Assembly (NCBI GenBank): GCA_027487485.1
Contig: JAIYDN010000022.1
Coordinates: forward strand, 1 to 64,000
Reading direction: 5' to 3'
Length of the DNA stretch: 64,000 nucleotides
From: Planctomycetaceae bacterium
GTDB taxonomy: Bacteria; Planctomycetota; Planctomycetia; Pirellulales; Pirellulaceae
Below are positions 55,291 through 64,000 of this stretch, one piece after another (within the stretch, counting starts at the first letter, position 1; the number at the start of each line of letters is the position of its first letter). The notes beneath the pieces were generated by a model, which saw only the letters and a list, made by a program, of their open reading frames with translations, was not told the origin of the DNA and ran no database searches. A program made the translations under genes and the position numbers.

Positions 55291-56730
55291 CTACTGAAAC
55301 TTAGGAGCATTTTGAATGACAAACCGCATTAGACCTACCTCAATACTCTCCTTCGAATCGTAGTATTGAGAGTCCAGCTTTTTGAAATCCGCTTCATGCT
55401 TTCGGTAAATTTTTGAGAACTGCGTTTGACGTGTCTTTCGATCTGATGAGGGGCCTTGGGACCCGAAGTAATCCAGCGACCTTTGGAACAAGGCAACACG
55501 ATCCTCCAAGCCCATTGCTTTTAACCCGTCCAATGCATTCTTCCAATCGTCTCCGGTGGAGTTGAAGAAGTATTGAGAATGACCACCGTTGTTGATCTCA
55601 GCGTCGAGCATATACACCGCAAAGTACATTTGCTGCTCCTTGCTGAGCGGCTTATTGTCGGAAGCCTCTCCGTTCCAGATCTTTTTCTTGAAGTCACCAA
55701 GCCCATGGTATGACAGCAAGCCTGTTGCTGCACCATCAGCCACTTTCGTTGCAGTATGTCGCGATTTTTCCTCCAGCAAAGTTTCGTCGAGCGGGTTGCG
55801 CATCGTACCCAACAGAGCTAACAATTCGCCGATCGCATAATCATTCGGGTACTTCATTTCTCGCTTCGATATCTCGTCATACAGGTCAAGGACTCGTTCA
55901 CGCGAGACCTGAAACTGGAATTCGCGAATCGTTCGAATGACTTCATGAATCGCTTTTGTGTGGGGCGAGAGAACAGCCTCTGATGTCAAGAAATCTCTTG
56001 CCCTTGATGGCTCAATGACAGACAAAAGCTTTGCACACTTCTCAATCTCTTGACCGGCAAGTATCGACGACTCGAGCTCCGTGAGTATACCGACAGCAAG
56101 CTCATGAGAAAGTGTCTCTGCCTCCCAGGCTCTTTTGAGACCAATAAGTGTGTACGATCGAACGTATTCCTCTTCGTCCTTAAGTGCGGCCAGAACAGAT
56201 GGAAGAGCTATCCCGAGGCCTGACTGTGCAACTGCTAAAATGCACTCTTTTCTAATCTCGTCGGATTTGTGTTCCAGAAAAGGCTTTAACAAGCTGACGG
56301 CCTCTTCGGGCATGTTACCCGCGAAGAGGTCACATGTTCGCATGACTGGAGACCTTTTGTAGTATCTTTCCTTGCGAAGCTCTGAAAGTTCGTCATGCTT
56401 GCTAGGGTCTCGGAGTATACCCATCAGGGATTCATGAGTTTGTGGCGAGAGAGCCTTCAAAACGTTTCCAAGAGGCAATACATCTTCCTCGTCTCCTTTG
56501 GTAAACACGTACTGCCTAACCTGCTTCTCGATCTCTTTCGCTGACCAATTAGGGAGTCGTTTCGATTCCGATTGGGCATGCTCCTCGACCATTTTCTGCC
56601 AAATACGAGGATTCCGTACTACATCACGAAAACCAAATTCACCTCCACGACGGAATTTTTTGACGAGCCAAAACAGAACAATGCCGACTATGACGACGAC
56701 TAAGGTTGCTATGATGATCTTTGCGGTCAT
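55291..56730 (-). CDS. Membrane-anchored HEAT-like repeat protein with DUF4375
   Basis: 479 residues: one N-terminal membrane helix (IIIATLVVVIVGIVLFWLV), a helical repeat region of HEAT type (~100-260; EIRKECILAVAQSGLGIALP, YVRSYTLIGLKRAWE), then a C-terminal DUF4375/DMP19-like domain (MYFAVYMLDAEINNGGHSQY, FFNSTGDDW). Function unknown; the C-terminal domain occurs in many small proteins possibly linked to stress or DNA mimicry. Confidence 0.78.
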   Translation of the reverse strand: MTAKIIIATLVVVIVGIVLFWLVKKFRRGGEFGFRDVVRNPRIWQKMVEEHAQSESKRLPNWSAKEIEKQVRQYVFTKGDEEDVLPLGNVLKALSPQTHESLMGILRDPSKHDELSELRKERYYKRSPVMRTCDLFAGNMPEEAVSLLKPFLEHKSDEIRKECILAVAQSGLGIALPSVLAALKDEEEYVRSYTLIGLKRAWEAETLSHELAVGILTELESSILAGQEIEKCAKLLSVIEPSRARDFLTSEAVLSPHTKAIHEVIRTIREFQFQVSRERVLDLYDEISKREMKYPNDYAIGELLALLGTMRNPLDETLLEEKSRHTATKVADGAATGLLSYHGLGDFKKKIWNGEASDNKPLSKEQQMYFAVYMLDAEINNGGHSQYFFNSTGDDWKNALDGLKAMGLEDRVALFQRSLDYFGSQGPSSDRKTRQTQFSKIYRKHEADFKKLDSQYYDSKESIEVGLMRFVIQNAPKFQ

Positions 56731-56927
56731 GTTCTTATTTTGAATTTAAAGAAGTCTGTTAAGGAGTTATATTAGTTAAGCAATCCGCATTGGTCAGTAG
56801 GGCAGTAGCTTAACCTCGATTCGACTTTTATCGGGCTTCATTAGTAGGGTTTCGCCGAACCGCCCCTTTGAAGTTGCATTATCCATGGGACAAACCCTAT
56901 AGTTTTCGGTCAAGATTAGATTGTTGG

Positions 56928-56984
56928 GTAGCTGGAGTCGCCAGACTTCAGTGCGTCCAAGAAAAACCTAACTCTGGCGAGCTC
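56928..56984. repeat. TCTGGCGA dispersed repeat, copy 1
   Basis: GGAGTCGCCAGACTTCAGTG and, 17 bases on, AACTCTGGCGAG. The same pair of boxes in reverse complement makes up 62594-62678, and the second box with its right flank recurs at 57256-57307. Confidence 0.65.
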
Positions 56985-57255
56985 ATCTTTACCCACATTC
57001 TTCGTCTTTGCTCCCCCTTGCCCTTCTTAGGGGAGAGGGGCTGGGGGTTTTGGCCTGTGTTTTGATTGGAATTTCATACGAAGTCGGGATACCTTGCAGT
57101 GCGGAAATGAACTAAACAAATCGCTGGATCGGAGAGTTACGTGTTCCGAATCAACCCCGCACTCCCCGTCCCCGAAGCGGAGCGGGGGGGAATGCAGTAT
57201 TTTCGTGATCGCGGCAGGGAATTGGAATGCTCAGCAGGTCCGAATTGTGGGTATA

Positions 57256-57307
57256 GCTGAACTCTGGCGAGTCCGGCTATCATCGTCAAACCCAATTTTC
57301 AATCTGG
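57256..57307. repeat. TCTGGCGA dispersed repeat, copy 2 (right half)
   Basis: GAACTCTGGCGAGTCCGGCT, then CAAACCCAATTTTCAATCTGG. The reverse complement of the right-hand part of 62594-62678 shares about 40 of 50 bases. The gap 56731-57607 also has C/G-rich hairpins (57160s) but no intact gene. Confidence 0.65.
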
Positions 57308-57468
57308 ACGAACGCTCTTGGGCGATCGTTGAACGACTTGCGGAATCGATCGCCTGATTCCCTCAAGCAGGAAGACACAGCCCATATCGGTAGCCGCAAG
57401 TGAGAATGCCGCTTCAAAACCACCGGATCGCATCCTCGGAGGTATGGCGTGATTATGTCGCGTTAATC

Positions 57469-57595
57469 CTTAAGTGCGATCCGCAATTTTGGCGAGATGG
57501 TGTTTCATGTGATCCAGATAGTCCGTCACGAGATATCCAAGCGTGCATGTTTCAAATGGCGTGATAGTGCACGGCTTTGCTATCGATTCAAAAAT
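57469..57595 (-). pseudogene. C-terminal remnant of a DinB-family gene
   Basis: A frame without start reads TPFETCTLGYLVTDYLDHMK and HHLAKIADRT before its stop. The DHMKHHL ending is the metal-His end helix typical of DinB/YfiT four-helix proteins. It begins a few bases after the stop of the ABM gene in the same direction, suggesting a former sixth gene of that operon. Confidence 0.55.
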
Positions 57596-57607
57596 TCACA
57601 CATCTCA

Positions 57608-57967
57608 TCACAGACCAACTTCTGATTCGTAATCGTTGCCAGTGGAGCTATTTCTTGCAAAACCATAGTCTCGTTCCACGAGAGCTATTCTGGTTTTAAA
57701 AGCGCTGTACCAATCACTTCGCCCTTTGTTTCGCGCGACCGTATGCTGAACGTTCTCACGCCATTTCTGAATCGAAGCGAGGTCTCGCCAGTAAGAAACC
57801 GTAATTCCGATTTCTTCTCGGGCGCTTTCAATCCCTAGAAATCCTTCCTGCTGGCTCGCTAGACTGACCATTAGATCCGCCATCTCGTGATAGCCGTTAT
57901 CACCAGCGGTACGTGCACTGGTAAAGATAACTGCGTAGTAGGGAGGAGTTGGGGTATCTGCGATCAT
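57608..57967 (-). CDS. Antibiotic biosynthesis monooxygenase (ABM) domain protein
   Basis: 119 residues. The dimeric alpha/beta ABM fold is indicated by YAVIFTSARTAGDNGYHEMA, then QQEGFLGIESAREEIGITVS and YWRDLASIQKWREN. ABM proteins are heme-independent oxygenases or heme-degrading enzymes; the role here is not clear. Last intact gene of the XRE operon, 33 bases after the PPOX gene. Confidence 0.85.
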   Translation of the reverse strand: MIADTPTPPYYAVIFTSARTAGDNGYHEMADLMVSLASQQEGFLGIESAREEIGITVSYWRDLASIQKWRENVQHTVARNKGRSDWYSAFKTRIALVERDYGFARNSSTGNDYESEVGL

Positions 57968-58000
57968 AAAAATCTTTCATTAGTTTGTTCGTTACTCAAA

Positions 58001-58684
58001 TTAGGATCCACTGTTTCGATTGCGTCGAAAATCATCGATATACTTGGGAACCGCGATCTCGCGAGGCGACAACGGATCGCTGACGGGCAGTAGCATTTGC
58101 TCTTGAAGCGGAACGACTCCTGCCCAAACATCCAGATGGTAATCATCCTTATCATCGATCGGGCCGCCAGTTCGAATCTTGGCAGACGCCGATTCAATTC
58201 GGACGGAGCAGAGCAAGGTGGCTTTGGATTCCTGTTCGTTTGGCTGCCGAGCGTCGTCCCAGCGACCAGGCATCACCTTGTCTGCGATGGCCTGAAAAGC
58301 ACGTACTCGAGACTCTGGTTCGGCAATGACTTCGCCATAACCAAAAGCGACAGCCGAACGATAGTTCAGCGAATGATGAAAAACAGATCGCGCAAGCACC
58401 AATCCGTCCACCATCGCAACCGAAAGGCAAATCGGTGCACCTGACGCGACCAGCATCATCAATCGACTAGTTGTCGCGCCGTGAAGAATGATCCGGTCGT
58501 CCAGCCTAGTATGAAACATTGGAATAATGGTTGGACCGGATTCAGAAACGAACCCCACATGGCAAAACCACGCATGATCGAATATGCGGTGCACCGTTTC
58601 CACGTCATAGTCCGCTCGTTTGGGCACGCGACGTACGGTGTTCCGTTCGGTTTTTTCGTAAGAAGTCTTATTCGGATTGGTCAT
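58001..58684 (-). CDS. Pyridoxamine 5'-phosphate oxidase-like flavin-binding protein
   Basis: 227 residues. RRVPKRADYDVETVHRIFDH and CHVGFVSESGPTIIPMFHTR, then RIILHGATTSRLMML and HSLNYRSAVAFGYGEVI match the NimA/PPOX-type FMN-binding split barrel (often called flavin-nucleotide-binding). Such proteins reduce or protect against small toxic compounds. Fourth gene in the operon, 70 bases after the cupin gene. Confidence 0.85.
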   Translation of the reverse strand: MTNPNKTSYEKTERNTVRRVPKRADYDVETVHRIFDHAWFCHVGFVSESGPTIIPMFHTRLDDRIILHGATTSRLMMLVASGAPICLSVAMVDGLVLARSVFHHSLNYRSAVAFGYGEVIAEPESRVRAFQAIADKVMPGRWDDARQPNEQESKATLLCSVRIESASAKIRTGGPIDDKDDYHLDVWAGVVPLQEQMLLPVSDPLSPREIAVPKYIDDFRRNRNSGS

Positions 58685-58754
58685 GAACTACTCTGGGCAA
58701 GAACAACGATCATAGAACTGAAATGCTTGAACTAGCGTCATCGGATTGTCAGGT

Positions 58755-59120
58755 TCATAGCCACACATCATTGGGAGCGGTCAAGTCGCCACCAACGCCG
58801 CCAGTGTTGACGACGCCGCGAGGCTCGATCACCAACACATGGCACTCTTCGTCCGCAGATGGCCTGTGCTGGACTCCGCGAGGCACCACGAATAAATCTC
58901 CTTCACCTAGTTCTACAGTTGTCTCCGGCAACTCGATTTTCAATCGGCCCATTAGCACGATAAACGCTTCGTCTGTTTCTGCATGCTCATGCCAAACGAA
59001 CTCCCCCTGGACTTTGACTAATTTGAATTGATAGTCATTAAGTTCAGCGATCACTTTGGGTGACCACTGATCCTGGAATTGGCTCAGTTTCTCTAGAAAG
59101 TTGACCGGAGAATCCATCAT
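58755..59120 (-). CDS. Single-domain cupin protein
   Basis: 121 residues. Metal-site motifs: WHEHAETDEAFIVLMG (two His and Glu) and the second cupin motif around GDLFVVPRGVQHRPSA. No catalytic identity is readable. Its start overlaps the GNAT stop (ATGA), showing coupling. Confidence 0.88.
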   Translation of the reverse strand: MMDSPVNFLEKLSQFQDQWSPKVIAELNDYQFKLVKVQGEFVWHEHAETDEAFIVLMGRLKIELPETTVELGEGDLFVVPRGVQHRPSADEECHVLVIEPRGVVNTGGVGGDLTAPNDVWL

Positions 59121-59677
59121 GCTTTTGCACCTGTTTGCGAGTCAACATTCGATTCAATCAAATTGCGGTAGTAGTACGTTGTGCTGCACGGTGAGCCGTC
59201 CGGCATGAGTGCGAAGTGGGGAACGTCCCCCACGCGGACCCATTTGAGTCGTTCGTAGAGTCGAGCAGCATCTCCGTTGGTAACAGCATCCAATACGAGC
59301 AGTGTTTTGTTACAATCGCGAGCCATCGATTCTGCGGCCTGCATCAGGTGGGAACCAAGCCCTCGTCGTCTTGCGCGGCGATGGACTAACATCTTCACCA
59401 GATCGGCCCGATGTGGTTGGTTCTCGGGAAGATCGAGTATCAATTGGACGGTCCCGCAGATCCCGAGTTCGTCCCTAGCGATTAGCAAAGCCCGCTTTCC
59501 CGCCGCCACTCCTTGTGCAACACAAGCCCAGAATTCGACGGCTCGGTCGCGAGTGAAGGGCAACATGAAGCCGACTGAAGCTCCGCCCTCGACGCAATCG
59601 ATAAGCACGTCGCACAGTCCTTGAACGTGCTCATCGGTAAGCTCCGATACGCGTTCGATGAGTTGATGATTCATCAC
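59117..59677 (-). CDS. GNAT-family N-acetyltransferase
   Basis: 186 residues. Acetyl-CoA site: VHRRARRRGLGSHLMQAAES, with the later GDAARLYERLKWVRVGD strand. Acetyl acceptor unknown. It overlaps both its upstream XRE-cupin regulator (ATGA at 59674-59677) and the downstream cupin gene. Confidence 0.9.
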   Translation of the reverse strand: MMNHQLIERVSELTDEHVQGLCDVLIDCVEGGASVGFMLPFTRDRAVEFWACVAQGVAAGKRALLIARDELGICGTVQLILDLPENQPHRADLVKMLVHRRARRRGLGSHLMQAAESMARDCNKTLLVLDAVTNGDAARLYERLKWVRVGDVPHFALMPDGSPCSTTYYYRNLIESNVDSQTGAKA

Positions 59678-60279
59678 GTTTTTCTCCTGGAACTGACTTC
59701 CGTCACTGAAGCTACCAGATAGCGAGCAGGCTTGCGTGTCGGATTCTCAAAGATGTTGACTCCCTCGATCTTCAAGGCCAAGCAGTCTCCTGCCTTGAGG
59801 CGATGGCACTGATTCTCGTAAGTGATTTCGATGGTTCCCTCGAGCATAAAAAACTGCTGGTAAATCGCCACATCGCGTCCGTGGCTCTCGAAGACAACGC
59901 GGGCTTTCGCTGGGAATTCGATCTCCACGAGCTGCAGCGGTTGAGGCACATTCGAAGGGGACAAGTTTCTTCGGACATACCCCGTCTCCGGATCACGCCA
60001 TTCCGATTGACAAGCTCGCCGCTGTATGGGTTCACTTGCCACTTCGCTTTGAGTATCCACTTCGAACAGCGTGGCCAACGTTACATTCAGTCCGACGGCA
60101 AGTCTTTCAAGAATCACCGCAGTGGGACTGCATTCCGCACGCTCGATGAGCGACAGCATCGACCGACTGACCCCGGTTTTGGTTGCCAAAGCATCCAAGG
60201 ACAATCCCGCCGCTGCACGTAACCGCCGAACCTGACTCGAAATTCGCTGGTTTATATCTTCTGGTGCATCCATCATCAT
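59674..60279 (-). CDS. XRE regulator with C-terminal cupin domain
   Basis: About 200 residues from one of three successive ATGs at 60279. HTH: SSQVRRLRAAAGLSLDALAT, then GVSRSMLSLIERAECSPTAV. The C-terminal half is a cupin (FMLEGTIEITYENQCHRLKA, GDCLALK). This is the regulator type that represses an amine- or amino-acid-related operon until a small molecule binds the cupin. First gene of the five-gene operon, with a palindrome across its start. Confidence 0.9.
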   Translation of the reverse strand: MMMDAPEDINQRISSQVRRLRAAAGLSLDALATKTGVSRSMLSLIERAECSPTAVILERLAVGLNVTLATLFEVDTQSEVASEPIQRRACQSEWRDPETGYVRRNLSPSNVPQPLQLVEIEFPAKARVVFESHGRDVAIYQQFFMLEGTIEITYENQCHRLKAGDCLALKIEGVNIFENPTRKPARYLVASVTEVSSRRKT

Positions 60280-60294
60280 GGACACAATTGTCCA
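60279..60294. promoter_or_regulatory. Candidate autoregulatory site of the XRE-cupin gene
   Basis: TGGACA-N4-TGTCCA at 60279-60294 overlaps the first codon of the XRE gene on its promoter side. The TGGACA/TGTCCA symmetry suits a dimeric repressor. The gap 60295-60702 shows no other structure or gene. Confidence 0.5.
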
Positions 60295-60702
60295 GGACTG
60301 GATCGCCTTGTCAAGACATCCGTGTGAACACGCTTTGAAATATCGTGATGCAACGCTTCGAACCGCTCCGTGCTTTTTTGCCCCGCGCGAACTCGGCCTA
60401 TTTGAATTACATCAATCAACAACGAAAGTACCTCAACAAAACAACTAGCTCAGTTGCATTCCCCTGACTTGTCGATGGTAAAATCCAGCTACTAACACGT
60501 CTCGTTTGGCGTTTTCCAATAAAATGATATTCCCGCGAGCAGGTCCAGTACTCGTCTATGGTTGAGCGAAGGCTGGGGACTTCGCGAAAGTGCCTTTTTC
60601 CGGATAACTCGATGCCGAAACAGTTCTCGTTATGGAAATTGCCTGTCGCGATAACTTCCACCGATTGGAACTGAAGATCCTAAGAAATCGAAAGTAGCAT
60701 TC

Positions 60703-62517
60703 ATGAAACTGCCCCGCATCATGCGTAAAGCGATTGCTCGATCTTTCATTGCGCTCGCAGCCCTTACCATACTGTCGTTTGTCACCGTTACGCATGCGGA
60801 AGTACCAGCCGACTTGAAACCGTTCAACGTCAAAGCCTTTGGCGCCAAAGGCGACGGTGTGACAGACGACACAGCGGCTATCAACGCAACCATACTCGCT
60901 GCGCAAAAACAGGGCACAGGCGCCGTCGTATCGCTACCTTCAGGCCGCTACAAGACTGCCCTGGGAGCGGAAAAATCCATTCGTATCGCGAATGCTGACG
61001 GGCTGACGTTTCAAGGTGAAGGAGACACGACCATCGTATCAGGTGATCTTGATGAACCAGTGTTCCGCCTACTGGACAGTAAAGGCATAACCGTCAGGAA
61101 CCTTTCCATTGATCATGACCCTCTGGGCTACACCCAGGGAACGATTACAAGTGTGGACATCCCGAACATGACTTGCGAAGTATCAATGGACCCCGGCTAT
61201 CCCACGCCAAATCATCCGTCGCTCAAAGGCTCTCAGGTGCATCCGTTTGTTTTCCCGGAGAAGAACTACTATCAACTCGATCGCTATTGGCCCAACCCGA
61301 CTGAAATGACAAAAACCGGTGAGCGAACTTGGCGATGGAAACTCGAAGGACCACCCAACATTGATAACTGGCCCGACAAGAGGTTTTTCATTTACTCTGA
61401 GAGTCGTAGCCACGCTTTCATCCTCAGCAACTTGCGAGATACGACCTTGGAAGACATCAATTACTGGGGCGGTGGGGCCAACGCGGGCTTTTATATCAAC
61501 GGACTAGAAGGCACCACGACGTTCCGGCGCTTCGTGATCGGCGTGCCTCCCGGCTCATCTCGCCTTTATTCCTGTGCAGGCGGCGGCCAAATCAGCGGCC
61601 TTCGCGGAAAGCTTCTACTCGATCAGTGCGACTTTTCGAAAATAGACGATGACGGTATTGATATATTGTCCAATTACACGCGCATTGTCGAACAAAGAGA
61701 CAAGCGAACGCTGATCGTTCAGGCGAAAAACAACGATTATCGCGAGGGCGACCGCGTGGAACTTTGGGATTGGCAGCACAAAAAAATTCGGTCGGATGCC
61801 GTTATCACCACAGCCACGAACACCCCCGGAGGAACGTTCATTATTGGTCTTGATCGGGATGTCGTGACCGAGCGCGTCGGGGTAGGTGTCGGCATGAACT
61901 TCAGCCGTGAGTCCATGACTGACGGCATAGACCGACTCATCAACGTGGCGACGGTGGGGCAGGAAACCATCATCCGCGATAGCAAATTTCAGGTCTTTCG
62001 CGCGAAGTGCCTCAACTTGAAAGCCGCCAATTGCACGATAGAACGCTGCACCTTCAGCAATAGCTTCCAACCTGCTATTTCCGCGGCGCCAGAATGGTAT
62101 TTTGAAGAAGGATCGTCGATTCGCAACCTCACAGTTCGTCACTGCACTTTCACCGACAACAATCATCCTAACATTGTCATCGGCGCGTCACCACTTTCAG
62201 GAGTTCCTGGCACCAAACCCATCGTGAGCGATGCGCCAGAAAACGTCTCACACGACAGCACGAAGATCCTAATTGAAGGCAATTCGTTTTCCCGCTTCGG
62301 TACAACGCCGAGTGTCTTTGGATGGAACTGGCCCGTCGGCCCGGCGATTACCATCACCAATGCGGCTGATGTCATAATTCGCGATAACCTGTTTGGACCG
62401 CTCGCTGAAAGCACGCCTAAAAGCACGCCCAAAGTCCTCGTCGAAAAATCGAAGGACGTGCAGGTCATGAACAATCAAGGTCTATCGGAAGTGGAAACGA
62501 TAGTCCGCGAGCGTTAA
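60703..62517 (+). CDS. Exported right-handed beta-helix protein (pectate-lyase superfamily)
   Basis: 604 residues; signal peptide ends near VTHAE. Then the start of pectate lyase superfamily domain 3: FNVKAFGAKGDGVTDDTAAI, with repeated beta-helix coils (ITVRNLSIDH, ILIEGNSFSRFG, VIIRDNLFGPL). Acidic residues in FSKIDDDGIDILSNYTR are the likely active-site cluster. Probably degrades or modifies an acidic polysaccharide; true activity not proven. Single gene on the plus strand. Confidence 0.88.
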   Translation: MKLPRIMRKAIARSFIALAALTILSFVTVTHAEVPADLKPFNVKAFGAKGDGVTDDTAAINATILAAQKQGTGAVVSLPSGRYKTALGAEKSIRIANADGLTFQGEGDTTIVSGDLDEPVFRLLDSKGITVRNLSIDHDPLGYTQGTITSVDIPNMTCEVSMDPGYPTPNHPSLKGSQVHPFVFPEKNYYQLDRYWPNPTEMTKTGERTWRWKLEGPPNIDNWPDKRFFIYSESRSHAFILSNLRDTTLEDINYWGGGANAGFYINGLEGTTTFRRFVIGVPPGSSRLYSCAGGGQISGLRGKLLLDQCDFSKIDDDGIDILSNYTRIVEQRDKRTLIVQAKNNDYREGDRVELWDWQHKKIRSDAVITTATNTPGGTFIIGLDRDVVTERVGVGVGMNFSRESMTDGIDRLINVATVGQETIIRDSKFQVFRAKCLNLKAANCTIERCTFSNSFQPAISAAPEWYFEEGSSIRNLTVRHCTFTDNNHPNIVIGASPLSGVPGTKPIVSDAPENVSHDSTKILIEGNSFSRFGTTPSVFGWNWPVGPAITITNAADVIIRDNLFGPLAESTPKSTPKVLVEKSKDVQVMNNQGLSEVETIVRER

Positions 62518-62593
62518 CCAAACAGCAAGCCAAGGCGCGAATTGTGGAACTAGTTGTTGAAGATGGATTGTTGGTGGCTTGCTAGTGCAATTT

Positions 62594-62678
62594 CCAGATT
62601 GAAAATCGGGGTTGGCAAAGGTAGCCGGACTCGCCAGAGTTCGGTTTCTATACGACTCACTGAAGTCTGGCGACTCCA
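62594..62678. repeat. TCTGGCGA dispersed repeat, copy 3 (inverted)
   Basis: Reverse complement of the boxes at 56928-56984 and 57256-57307: CCAGATTGAAAAT, GTAGCCGGACTCGCCAGAG, then CTGAAGTCTGGCGACTCC. It shows the full element joining both boxes. Confidence 0.65.
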
Positions 62679-62705
62679 TTGCCTGCTAGATTACAAGGCG
62701 TCCTG

Positions 62706-63476
62706 CTATGGGGATTTTGTTTCTTTCCTGAGAGTAGCAGACATTAGCCGACCATCGGTGACCCAGCGATCGCCCCCTCCGTTGCGCCCCTCATGCTTCG
62801 GCTGAAAGTTCTCGATAGCCGTTTGATCGACCAGACCACCGGACGCTTGAAGGGTTTCGATGATATGGTCCCGCTCTCGATCGACATCAGCAGCCACGTG
62901 ATGGGTGATCGGTCCTGTGGTGTAACTCAGTCCCACACGCTCGTCATAACTCCCGGAGCCCATCCACGCTGATTGTCCATTGGTGTCTAACTGCTCTGAT
63001 TTCCAGAACCGGACATGATGCCTTTTGCTTGGATCGTTACCGACCGGTTGCTCAAATGCGAGATCTTCTTTGCGACCGTATAAAAACAAATTACTGACCG
63101 GGGCTGAATCGTAAGGACGTTTAAGCACCGTCCCTTCCGCAATCTTGAAATCGTCTTCGATGTTGAGGGGATCGGCCTCAAACCAACCAGCCGCTTTCAT
63201 TGCGTGTTTCAAGTCCGTTTCGCTGCCAACCAGAGCGAGATTAATAGGATCGCCTGGATGTCCATCCGAGGTTACGGTCAACGTTGGAGAAGCGGAAATG
63301 GCAGGATGACGATGGTCGTAGAGGCTCCACAAGAACGGAATGAGACCATATGCAACGGCCAAGTACGTCGCAAGGAATGCAAGAAAGATCCTCATCAAGT
63401 ACGGAATTACTTTTCGCTTTTCCTTTTCGGATCGATTTTTTCTGTTCTCATCTACTTCAAGTGGTGGTGTATCCAA
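62706..63476 (-). CDS. LssY_C-domain membrane protein
   Basis: 256 residues with one N-terminal membrane helix (~28-48). The extracytoplasmic part matches the LssY C-terminal domain: PGDPINLALVGSETDLKHAM, GWFEADPLN, SNLFLYGRKEDLAFEQPV, RHHVRFWKSEQ, ITHHVAADVDRERDHIIETL. In Legionella and others this domain is attached to PAP2-type phosphatases; here it is free-standing. Role unknown. Confidence 0.88.
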   Translation of the reverse strand: MDTPPLEVDENRKNRSEKEKRKVIPYLMRIFLAFLATYLAVAYGLIPFLWSLYDHRHPAISASPTLTVTSDGHPGDPINLALVGSETDLKHAMKAAGWFEADPLNIEDDFKIAEGTVLKRPYDSAPVSNLFLYGRKEDLAFEQPVGNDPSKRHHVRFWKSEQLDTNGQSAWMGSGSYDERVGLSYTTGPITHHVAADVDRERDHIIETLQASGGLVDQTAIENFQPKHEGRNGGGDRWVTDGRLMSATLRKETKSP

Positions 63477-63839
63477 AGCTGCTGCTCCTACCCGTTTAGG
63501 CCATGTTTCGAAAAGGAACTCGAAGGTAGATTGAAAGCCGAATCCGAACGCTTGACCAAAATAGAACTTACGTTTCCAACCAAATGGAAAAACAAAAGTT
63601 GATCACAAATTTGGTTTCGCGACCGACTTCGCTGACTCACGAATTCTACCACCCTGCAGATTGTCAAAGCATTCCGGACTTTTACGTTCGAACACTCGTT
63701 TTACCCTGCTTGTGGTACTCTTGCAATTATGATTGATCTATCACAATTGCCACTCCTCGAATTCATCGCAAATACGTTCATCTGCGGCAAATGATGGTTA
63801 AGAATGCGGGGAGGGCAGAAGATTGGCCGTTAGTTCCCA
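63477..63839. other. Gap without recognised gene
   Basis: I see no convincing coding frame or structured repeat here. Confidence 0.4.
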
Positions 63840-64000
63840 TTACTGTAGAGAGCCGAGCATTCTATTGACTGACGCGATTGCTGTGGCAAGTCTCTGTTCA
63901 TAGGAGCCGTGGATCTGTACTATCCGAACTGTTGGATCGCGTTGAGAGAGGTTCGTGAGTCGCTCTACGAATCGGTCATGCATCCAGTTTCGAATATGTT
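63840..64000 (-). CDS. C-terminal end of a gene cut by the window edge
   Basis: An open frame without a start runs in from the right edge: NWMHDRFVERLTNLSQRDPT, then VRIVQIHGSYEQRLATAIAS and a stop at 63840. Its amphipathic helix pattern looks protein-like, but the family is not recognised. Confidence 0.4.
   Translation of the reverse strand, partial: HIRNWMHDRFVERLTNLSQRDPTVRIVQIHGSYEQRLATAIASVNRMLGSLQ

Overview
The window looks like a chromosomal segment of a planctomycete, most likely a Pirellulaceae-type genome. The evidence is a DUF1559 protein with a prepilin-type N-terminus, a DUF1501 gene next to a cytochrome-containing DUF1549/DUF1553 (PSD1-type) gene, a Ser/Thr kinase ending in a TIGR03067 domain and translationally coupled to an ECF sigma factor, and many nested palindromic intergenic repeats. 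No rRNA, tRNA, CRISPR array, transposase or phage gene was seen. The region is accessory-rich: many short operons separated by repeat-filled gaps, plus several decayed genes.

Layout. 1-11.7 kb: a 20-residue-repeat secreted protein, a secreted glutaminase-family protein divergent from a PAS-AraC regulator, a DUF2809 membrane protein, an M28 peptidase, a DcaP-like porin, a YtcJ-type amidohydrolase, a yiaW/yiaV-like pair (DUF3302 + HlyD) and a membrane thioredoxin. 11.9-17.5 kb: two large hybrid histidine kinases. 17.6-27 kb: a frameshifted zinc-ribbon gene, an ECF sigma factor with a membrane partner, a lipoprotein and DUF1559 pair, an HTTM membrane protein, a decayed PQQ-propeller gene, and the ECF sigma/Ser-Thr kinase pair. 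Two copies of a probable structured RNA lie at 19.6 and 23.7 kb.

27.4-31 kb is an arsenic cassette: arsR, an in-frame arsM-arsD fusion, and a two-domain arsA, with matching candidate operators before arsR and before arsM. No arsB/acr3 permease is present in the window. 31-38 kb holds a TVP38/TMEM64 membrane protein, a cdsA/CDP-alcohol phosphotransferase pair, two hypothetical membrane proteins, and the densest palindromic repeats. 38-42 kb is a TetR-controlled ABC exporter operon (TetR, FtsX-like permease, ATPase, membrane-fusion protein). 42-56.7 kb has an FAD monooxygenase, an antiporter remnant, two paralogous Ntn hydrolases 8.5 kb apart, an internally deleted hypothetical gene, the DUF1501/PSD1 pair, an intact copy of the zinc-ribbon gene, a Cdd1-type HhH protein, a leucine-rich-repeat protein and a DUF4375 protein. 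57.4-60.3 kb is a five-gene operon (XRE-cupin regulator, GNAT, cupin, PPOX-type flavoprotein, ABM monooxygenase) followed by a DinB-like remnant. 60.7-64 kb has a parallel beta-helix protein, an LssY_C-domain protein and a gene cut by the window edge.

The strongest candidates for something undescribed are (i) the duplicated ~190-nt RNA element with compensatory base changes in two hairpins and in a predicted pseudoknot, (ii) the ArsM-ArsD fusion cassette, and (iii) the Cys-rich CETCCEGG small-protein family with one intact and one frameshifted copy.
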